Positions 56,240 through 64,000 of a stretch of DNA of 64,000 nt are shown piece by piece. Under the pieces are notes generated by a model. That model saw only the letters and a list, made by a program, of their open reading frames with translations, ran no database searches and had not been told where the DNA came from. Source of the DNA: Culex pipiens pallens (lineage: Eukaryota; Arthropoda; Insecta; Diptera; Culicidae); contig NC_068939.1 of the NCBI RefSeq assembly GCF_016801865.2, positions 72,778,100 to 72,842,099 of the forward strand, given 5' to 3'. Each line of letters opens with the position of its first letter. Position 1 is the stretch's first letter. Made by a program: the position numbers and the translations under genes.

Positions 56240-59200
56240 ATTTTAAAATTATATAATTCCAAATTCTAAAATTAAAAAAAATCAACAATTCAGAAAATTC
56301 AACAATTCTAAACATTTAAAATTCTAAATTTCTTAATTTCTAAAAATCGAAAATTCTAAAAATCTAAAATTCTAAAATTTTAAAATTCTAAAATTCTTAA
56401 ATTCCTCAATTCTAAAATACTAAAATTCTATAATTCTAGAATTCTAAAATTCTAAAATTCTAAAATTCCAAAATTCCAAAATTCTAAAATTCTAAAATTC
56501 TAAAAATTCTAAAATTCTAAAATTTTAAAATTCTGAAATTCTTAAATTCTAAAATTCTAAAATTCTAAAATTCTAAAATTCTAAAATTCTAAAATTCTAA
56601 AATTCTAAAATTCTAAAATTCTAAAATTCTAAAATTCTAAAATTCTAAAACTCAAAAATTCTAAAATTCTAAAATTCTAAAATTCTAAAATTCTAAAATT
56701 CTAAAATTCTAAAATTCTAAAATTCTAAAATTCTAAAATTCTAAAATTCTAAAATTCTAAAATTCTAAAATTCTAAAATTCTAAAAGTCTAAAAGTCTAA
56801 AAGTCTAAAATTCTAAAATTCTAAAATTCTAAAATTCTAAAATTCTAAAATTCTAAAATTCTAAAATTCTAAAATTCTAAAATTCTAAAATTCTAAAATT
56901 CTAAAATCCTAAAATTCTAAAATTCTAAAATTCTAAAATTCTAAAATTCTAAAATTCTAAAATTCTAAAATTCTAAAATTCTAAAATTCTAAAACTCTAA
57001 AATTCTAAAATTCTAAAATTCTAAAATTCTAAAATTCTAAAATTCTAAAATTCTAAAATTCTAAAATTCTAAAATTCTAAAATTCTAAAATTCTAAAATT
57101 CTAAAATTCTAAAATTCTAAAATTCTAAAATTCTAAAATTCTAAAATTCTAAAATTCTAAAATTCTAAAATTCTAAAATTCTAAAATTCTAAAATTCTAA
57201 AATTCTAAAATTCTAAAATTCTAAAATTCTAAAATTCTAAAATTCTAAAATTCTAAAATTCTAAAATTCTAAAATTCTAAAATTCTAAAATTCTAAAATT
57301 CTAAAATTCTAAAATTCTAAAATTCTAAAATTCTAAAATTCTAAAATTCTAAAATTCTAAAATTTTAAAATTTTGAAATTCTAAAATTCTAAAATTCTAA
57401 AATTCTAAAATTCTAAAATTCTAAAATTCTAAAATTCTAAAATTCTAAAATTCTAAAATTCTAAAATTCTAAAATTCTAAAATTCTAAAATTTTAAAATT
57501 CTAGAATTCTAAAATTCTAAAATTCTAAAATTCTAAAATTCTAAAATTCTAAAATTCTAAAATTCTAAAATTCTAAAATTCTAAAATTCTAAAATTCTAA
57601 AATTCTAAAATTCTAAAATTCTAAAATTCTAAAATTCTAAAATTCTAAAATTCTAAAATTCTAAAATTCTAAAATTCTAAAATTCTAAAATTCTAAAATT
57701 CTAAAATTCTAAAATTCTAAAATTCTAAAATTCTAAAATTCTAAAATTCTAAAATTCTAAAATTCTAAAATTCTAAAATTCTAAAATTCTAAAATTCTAA
57801 AATTCTAAAATTCTAAAATTCTAAAATTCTAAAATTCTAAAATTCTAAAATTCTAAAATTCTAAAATTCTAAAATTCTAAAATTCTAAAATTCTAAAATT
57901 CTAAAATTCTAAAATTCTAAAATTCTAAAATTCTAAAATTCTAAAATTCTAAAATTCTAAAATTCTAAAATTCTAAAATTCTAAAATTCTAAAATTCTAA
58001 AATTCTAAAATTCTAAAATTCTAAAATTCTAAAATTCTAAAATTCTAAAATTCTAAAATTCTAAAATTCTAAAATTCTAAAATTCTAAAATTCTAAAATT
58101 CTAAAATTCTAAAATTCTAAAATTCTAAAATTCTAAAATTCTAAAATTCTAAAATTCTAAAATTCTAAAATTCTAAAATTCTAAAATTCTAAAATTCTAA
58201 AATTCTAAAATTCTAAAATTCTAAAATTCTAAAATTCTAAAATTCTAAAATTCTAAAATTCTAAAATTCTAAAATTCTAAAATTCTAAAATTCTAAAATT
58301 CTAAAATTCTAAAATTCTAAAATTATAAAATTATAAAATTCTAAAATTCTAAAATTCTAAAATTCTAAAATTCTAAAATTCTAAAATTTTAAAATTCTAA
58401 AATTCTAAAATTCTAAAATTCTAAAATTCTAAAATTCTAAAATTCTAAAATTCTAAAATTCTAAAATTCTAAAATTCTAAAATTCTAAAATTCTAAAATT
58501 CTAAAATTCTAAAATTCTAAAATTCTAAAATTCTAAAATTCTAAAATTCTAAAATTCTAAAATTCTAAAATTCTAAAATTCTAAAATTCTAAAATTCTAA
58601 AATTCTAAAATTCTAAAATTCTAAAATTCTAAAATTCTAAAATTCTAAAATTCTAAAATTCTAAAATTCTAAAATTCTAAAATTCTAAAATTCTAAAATT
58701 CTAAAATTCTAAAATTCTAAAATTCTAAAATTCTAAAATTCTAAAATTCTAAAATTCTAAAATTCTAAAATTCTAAAATTCTAAAATTCTAAAATTCTAA
58801 AATTCTAAAATTCTAAAATTCTAAAATTCTAAAATTCTAAAATTCTAAAATTCTAAAATTCTAAAATTCTAAAATTAAAAAATTCAAAAATTCAAAAATT
58901 CAAGAATTCTAAAATTCTAAAATTCTAAAATTCTGAAATTTTTAAATTCTAAAATTCTTAAATTCAAAAATTCAAAAATTCAAAAATTCAAAAATTCAAA
59001 AATTCAAAAAATTCAAAAATTTAAAAATTCAAAAATTCTGAAATTCTAGAATTCTATAATTCTTAAATTCAAAAATATTAAGTTCCTTAAATTCAAAATT
59101 TTAAAGTTCAAAAATTTAAAAATTCAGAATTTCAAAAATTTCTGGTTTTAAAAATTCGAAAATTCCAAGATTTTTTAATTCCAAAATTTTAAAGTTCAAA

Positions 59201-59360
59201 AATTCAAAAAAATTAAAATATAACATTTAAAAATTTAAGAACACAAAAAAATTAATTTTAATCTGCTTAAATTCTAAAAATCTAAAATTCTCAAAATTCT
59301 AAATGGTATAGTTCTGAAAATGTAAAATTTTAAAATTCTATAATTCTAAAATTTTGAAGC
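56240..59360. repeat. Octamer satellite (TTCTAAAA)n with degenerate edges
   Basis: The core at about 56440-58875 is roughly 300 copies of the 8-bp unit TTCTAAAA, nearly invariant for long runs. Variants occur in small clusters: three GTCTAAAA units near 56785, two TTATAAAA units near 58322. Both flanks decay gradually, with a block of TTCAAAAA units at about 58875-59030. Clustered variants show homogenisation unit by unit. No coding sequence is possible in the core. Confidence 0.95.
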
Positions 59361-59840
59361 TAGAAAATCCTAAATTTCTAAAATTTTTAAAATTCCTAAA
59401 TTCTTCAAATCATATATTTTTAGAGTCAATCGTAATATTCTTAAATTGTAATGTTCCAAAAATCCCAAACTCGGCTTGAAAAATTTTAGGATTAGAAAAA
59501 AAATAAGAAAAAGTTGAGGATTTAAGAATTGAAGAATTTTGAATTTTTGGAACATAACAATTTAAGAATTTTAGAATTTAGGATTCTAAAAATCTATGAT
59601 TTGAAGGAATTTGTCAAAGTTTTAACTTTTTAAATTCTTATGTTCCTAATTTTAAAAATAATGATTTTTTAAATTCTTGAATAATTCAAGAAAAATTTTA
59701 AATTTAAAATTCTGAAATTGAGAAAAAAATCTTAAAGTTTAAGTGCCGCTAGAAAAATAAAAAAAAATCGTGATAATCATCCGGAGTGAAATTTTGGTAA
59801 AGACTTCGGATATTCGAGTACGAACAGTTTTTTTTCTGAC
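59361..59840. other. AT-rich spacer
   Basis: Decayed octamer-like words fade out. About 59790-59815 (CGGAGTGAAATTTTGGTAAAG, then CTTCGGATATTCGAGT) resembles an eroded end of the pogo-like MITE. No gene is seen. Confidence 0.35.
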
Positions 59841-59843
59841 TTA

Positions 59844-60364
59844 GGCCGTTGCAAATATTTTTCAATGTGTGAGATTAGATTAGATTAGATTAGGCCGTTG
59901 CAAATATTTTTCAAAGTTTATGTCCCTCGGCTCTGACCAAAGTCGAGGAAGGGGGGCAAACAAATAAAAAAAATATAAAAGTTGAAATTACAAGCCTAGG
60001 TTTCAACATTTGGATGAAAAAAGTGTTTTAAAATGCTTTTTACAGGCGTACAGTTGCTTTCCAATCATTAGTTTTGAAAATATCGAGGTATTGACGGAAT
60101 TTTTTTTTCCCCAAAAAAAATATTTTTGTGGGACTGTACATTGGTATTTCATGAAAATTTAAAATGTTTTCAAAGGAGTTCAAACATGCTAAATATGATT
60201 ATAAACGCGGGAAAATGCATTTTAACTGGTTTTCAGTTGGTTAAACTTTAATTTTCATTAAAAATTTTAAGTTTTTCGAAAAAATCTTTTTTTTTGCCCC
60301 CTGATTTTTCAGGCCAACTTTGAAGGGGGGGTGACATAAACTTTGAAAAATGTTTGCAACGGCC
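59844..60364. mobile_element. Harbinger-like MITE with TTA target sites
   Basis: TTA at 59841-59843 and 60365-60367 flank inverted ends GGCCGTTGCAAATATTTTTC and GAAAAATGTTTGCAACGGCC. The ends extend to GTTTATGTC/GACATAAAC once the small insert at 59866-59890 is removed. A 3-bp TTA duplication with GG-starting ends fits PIF/Harbinger. The interior is non-coding. Confidence 0.75.
59866..59890 (+). mobile_element. Tail-only retroposon insert (25 bp)
   Basis: Twenty-five bases, TGTGTGAG followed by ATTAGATTAGATTAGAT, sit between two perfect 24-bp copies of the Harbinger-like terminus (59842-59865; 59891-59914). The (TTAGA)n repeat is the same tail as on the composite at 48098-49782. This is a retroposition event that copied almost nothing but the tail. 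Confidence 0.8.
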
Positions 60365-60690
60365 TTATACTTTTTTGAACTTATTATTTTTATTTTGAAA
60401 TTTTTGAACCTTTGAGTTTGAATACTATATAAATTTATGAAGTTTTGGTTTTTTTTTATTTTTATTTAGAAATTATTGTACTGGCTTTTCCCTTTGTTTT
60501 ACTTCAGTCGGATAAAAAAAAATCTGTGTTATTATCGGCATTTATTGGACGTTCACTAAGGCATACATAAATTATAATTTTTAGAAACAACAACCTTGTA
60601 AAATTTATTTAAAACTATTTGAAAAATATTGAATATCGTGTTTTGTGTTTGATTAAATAAAAAATCGTTAATTTCGGAGCTTTTGTGATA
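60365..60690. other. AT-rich spacer
   Basis: Nothing is recognised between the two MITEs. Confidence 0.4.
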
Positions 60691-61055
60691 CAGTCCAGAC
60701 TCGTTTATCCGAAGGCCTCGGAAAAATTTCACTTCGGATAATCGAATGAGGATTTTTTTTCGATGTCTTATTTTTGATTGTCGAGCTTAGGTATGACCCT
60801 TAAACTACGCTAAAATGATTTAAAATTTTTAAATCCAAGATGGCGGCCATGCAATATTGATAAAACGATATTTATTTTTTAATAGGCAATCAACAACTCA
60901 AATTTGACTAAAATGGGGTTGTAGAACTCAAATTTTATGTTAAAAAAAGAAAATGAAAAAAAAACGAAAACTTTTATATTGTTCTTGATTCGATTATCCG
61001 AAGTTCCATACAAACCATCGGATAATCGAGGCTTCGGATAATCGAGTCTATACTG
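60691..61055. mobile_element. pogo-like MITE, intact copy
   Basis: TA on both sides and inverted ends CAGTCCAGACTCGTTTATCC and its partner GATAATCGAGTCTATACTG. Subterminal repeats ATTATCCGAAG / CTTCGGATAATCGA occur on both sides. TA duplication with CAGT ends fits the pogo branch of Tc1/mariner. It serves as the reference for the interrupted copy at 24510-30385 and the solitary end at 15431-15483. Confidence 0.8.
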
Positions 61056-62661
61056 TACTTTAAAATTTTAATATAGCCAATACTATTCTTTTTAAAGTTT
61101 CTGTCTTCCATTTCTTTTCAAATTTTCCGGAAAACTCAGGGTGCAAAACGTTTATTTTTCTGATCACTTTTTTTTTCATTTTAATGCAAAAAAATTTGAC
61201 AAGACAACATTTTTTCGATGGATCAACTATAGTTCCCTAGAAACGAGCTGTCAAGTAGGAGCTTTTCTGTCAAGAAGGACCGCGACGTTAATTTTTCAAA
61301 ATTGATTTAAAAATCCATTTTAAACTCTTTGTGGTCGTACAGAGGGTCATTGTACTCAGAAAAATAAGCTTTATCGCTTTAAAAAAATATATCAGCAATC
61401 TAAGCTTCATTTTAGGACCCAATTGAGCACTTTTAGACATTTTACTATAATATTGAATTTTATGACCAAAGCTCCCAAAAGTTGTAAAACTTTAGGAAAC
61501 ATTTTCCAAGATATCACCATTTGAAAAATTAGTGCTATTTATTTTGGTAACTTTACTCAGAAATACGGATTTTTCTTAATTTTCATGTTAGCAAAAAAAA
61601 AAGTATTCTTCTGACGCCAACTTTGTTCGTACACACCAAATAAATTATGCATATTTTAATAACATAATTTAGTCAGTTTTTTTTTTGTAAAAAGGTGATT
61701 TTTTATTAGGGGAAATTCTCTTATGTTTGGCAGGTTAAGCACTCGCTCCTTACTCCATCCAATTAGCTGATTTTCACTATTTAAACAAATAATTTTGGAA
61801 AACTTTTGGTAGAAACTTGCTTGCTCACTTTTTATTGAACTATGTATCACTATATGAGCTGTAGGTAATCGAATGACAAAGTGCTGATATGGCAACATTA
61901 GAGGCACGCTGGAATAAGATGCAGCTTTAAAAAGAAAAAAAGAAAGGATTTTCTCATTATTCGTATCAATTCAAAATACAACTATTCATTTGCTACGAAT
62001 AATACTTTGCTCAGCTGGTTCGTTTATTTCGCCTCAATTATTTTTTGTTTGCTCCACATTAAAGTCGGTTGCACTTTCTACGTGATTTCACGACGATATT
62101 TTTTTTCCTTCCTTTCATGTTTACTAATGTACATAACACTTACATCAAAGCCCAGCACGTCGACGTTTGCAGAGGAATCTCAACTGGGGCGGGAAGCGTA
62201 AATTCCTTATTTTTCTTGCTCCCTTTCAACGTAGTACTGGTTGATTACACAAAACACTGAATATTACAAATATATTTCTACGAGTTTTTTTTTCGATACG
62301 CTTCAAACTCATATGTTGATAAATTGATATTGTTTGTTTTGCTCGATTTTTTTTTGTTGCAAAAATAATTTCATTTCAAACTTTTTCTTTCTGTTTTCGC
62401 TATTCTGTATTTTCCTTCGATCCAGCGCTGAAATTATTACACTTATTATCACAGTTTTACACTTCATTTTCCAGCTCATTTTTTTTCTTCTCTTCAAGGT
62501 TTTCGATTTCGTCAAAAAACGCACACAAACACGCACACACTTTACATCTTGTTCGGTTAAATATAGAAAGTATAAAAATAACATCTCTTCGGTTACAATT
62601 ACATCAACAACGAAAAATAATAAAAAATAACCTCAAATTTGTAAAATCTAGTACGGCTCCT
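61056..62661. other. Intergenic and UBE3B 3' untranslated region
   Basis: About 61170-61280 is an inverted match to about 47515-47640. No other repeat is recognised. The stretch next to 62661 should be the UBE3B 3' untranslated region. A TTTATT (AATAAA on the minus strand) at about 62022 is one candidate cleavage signal. Several short open frames overlap and have no domain. Confidence 0.4.
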
Positions 62662-63176
62662 TTACGACAGCTCGAAGCCGGTGTTGCTGGAGATGGCGTA
62701 GCGCAGCTTGTCCCGGAGCATGCTCTTCTTCTGGTAGTTGGGCAGCTTCAGCAGGTTGAAGCAGGTCGACGAGGTCGGCAGCCGGTTCAGCGGGTCCTTC
62801 TTGCGGATAGTGAAGAACCCGCGGATGACGGACCCCACCGTGTCCCCAATGTCCTCGTCGTCCCCGACCTCGACGCAGCGAATCGAAAAGGGCGGCTCCA
62901 GGTGGGCAAAGCCTAGCAGCGGCGGCTTCGAGCAGCTCGTCACAAACTGGAAGCAAGAATCGACAAATTAACTTAAAAATTCTAACTAAAAACCTGAGAT
63001 AATAAAATCACCTTCAAAAACAGCTTCTTCTCCTCCTCGGTGAAGTCTTTGGCCAGGATGTCCCACAGCCAGCTGACGACGCGGTGCCCGTCGTGGAAGC
63101 CGCCGTAGTACTGGGTGTGCTTGCGCAGGTCCTTCAGGTCCAGCGGGGCGGTGTCGCCGGAGATGAGGCGTTGGAG
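62662..63176 (-). CDS. UBE3B: UBE3B, last two coding exons (HECT E3 ligase)
   Basis: Encodes the C-terminal 149 residues of the HECT-domain ubiquitin ligase UBE3B. Penultimate exon 63012-63176 (55 codons, phase 0) follows a CTCCCGCAG acceptor and begins LQRLISGD, with HTQYYGGFHDGHRVVSWLW. A GTGATT donor opens a 65-bp intron (62947-63011). The last exon 62662-62946 begins FVTSCSKPPLLGFA and contains RLPTSSTCFNLLKLP, whose Cys (residue 62 of the exon) is the thioester-forming catalytic residue, and ends with the UBE3B-type NTGFELS and TAA. All lobe-C landmarks are intact. The ligase takes ubiquitin from an E2 and passes it to substrates; human UBE3B is linked to mitochondrial function and calmodulin binding. 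Upstream exons lie past the right edge; the gene precedes nemo on the same strand. Confidence 0.93.
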
Positions 63177-64000
63177 CTGCGGGAGAAAAAAAGGATGGAA
63201 CGGGAAACAAATTTAACATTTTTATTAAATCTAGACAAGCTAAAATCTTTCGATTAGATTTTTTTTCTTTGTATTTCGTGCTTGTCATTTCATTAGGGCA
63301 CACAACTTTTTTAGACAAGAATATGTCCCTTCCACACCTTATGTAAACTGTCATTTGAGGGAAAGGGATACACTATTGTTTACAAAAGTTATGTGCCCTT
63401 TTGAAATGTTAGGATATATTTTTTTATTTGGCTCAAACTTCCTATGACCAAAGAAGCTTTTTTGTGTCATTGGTTCACACATACAAGTCTCCATACAACA
63501 TTGGCAGCTGTCCATACAACAATGATTGTAAATAGTAGAAAATCTGTAACTTTTGAAGGAATTTTACGATAGATTTGGTGTCTTCGCCAAAGTTGTAGGT
63601 ATGTTGGTAAGTTGTAGGTGAGGATTGTTCAGAAAAAAATAGGTACACGGGAAAGAATATTTGCCGATTTTTAATTAATATTTTTTTCACAAAAACTCAA
63701 TTTCCCAAAATCCGTGTTTTTTTTTGTTTTTCGAGACTTTTTTATATGTCATAAACCCGAAACTTTTGAGCCAAAGAGAAGTATGATCAAAAGAAATTCC
63801 GCCGAGTTATGATATTTTGAAAAAGCTGTGATTTTTGAATTAAAAAAATCGAAAAAACAGACAATTTTTAGACCTAATTTTTCACTTAAAATTGAATTTG
63901 CAATCGAAAAGTACTTAACAGATTGTTTGATAGAGTGCGTCGTTTTCAAGATATAGCTACCGAAAGTTTGATATCGGCAAAATATTTGCAAAAAAAAGCG
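63177..64000. other. UBE3B intron with repeat elements
   Basis: Intron upstream of the penultimate exon. 63295-63399 is a small MITE: ends AGGGCACACAACTTTT and AAAAGTTATGTGCCCT are inverted copies, with arms of about 42 bp. It is related to the palindrome at 24637-24779 through GTTTACA and GTGTATCCC. About 63440-63700 is the dispersed repeat also seen at 8380-8620. No exon is seen to the window end. Confidence 0.6.

Noticed and set aside
62648..62956. 102-codon Ala/Pro-rich minus frame
   Set aside because: A frame-shifted shadow of the UBE3B last exon.

Overview
This 64 kb window is animal nuclear DNA and most likely comes from a Culex-type mosquito. It is AT-rich and intron-rich, packed with short inverted-repeat transposons, and contains tRNA-headed retroposons that recall the dimeric tRNA-derived SINEs described from Culex pipiens. 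It also holds a leucine-rich-repeat protein of the mosquito-specific LRIM type. Nothing looks bacterial: there are no operons, no CRISPR array and no rRNA.

Three protein-coding loci can be supported. (1) At 18545-19842 (+) a complete two-exon gene encodes a 414-residue secreted LRR/coiled-coil protein of the LRIM kind. It has a TATA box, an initiator, a 38-nt first exon, a 53-nt intron and a poly(A) signal five bases past the stop. (2) At 44955-45163 (-) lies the first coding exon of nemo (Nemo-like kinase), ending in the kinase glycine loop and cut at a splice donor. No later nemo exon was recognised at lower coordinates, so the gene probably has a first intron of more than 44.9 kb, with the LRIM gene inside it on the opposite strand. 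(3) At 62662-63176 (-) are the last two coding exons of the HECT ubiquitin ligase UBE3B, including the catalytic Cys; the rest lies beyond the right edge. UBE3B and nemo are in tandem on the minus strand. A GC-richer block at 53.7-54.8 kb may hold an upstream 5' exon or promoter on the same strand.

Layout: 1-17.6 kb is AT-rich non-coding DNA with a heptamer array (4687-5102), inverted-repeat elements (6166-7643, 9122-9736, 11102-11590) and retroposon scraps. At 17.6-22.6 kb the LRIM gene is bracketed by two arrays of a related 21-bp repeat. At 23.756-31.127 kb is a nest of transposons five levels deep, resolved by target duplications and by comparison with other copies in the window. At 31-44 kb are decayed hAT-like DNA, a large palindrome (34537-35357), two copies of a 1-kb retroposon and two copies of a CAGGGTGACCACTC-ended element. 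At 45-53 kb are the nemo 5' region, a third retroposon copy, a composite of inverted tRNA-like units flanked by a 25-bp duplication, and a third CAGGGTGACCACTC element carrying a nested insertion. At 53-62.6 kb are a promoter-like block, a hAT-like MITE with a perfect 8-bp duplication, a 2.5-kb octamer satellite, a Harbinger-like MITE and a pogo-like MITE. The window ends in UBE3B.

The strongest unusual observations are the satellite-bracketed, apparently intron-nested immune-type gene, the five-level nest, a foldback element whose arms share a start-codon exon but diverge downstream, a three-copy retroposon with a partly covarying hairpin, and the inverted tRNA-like composite.
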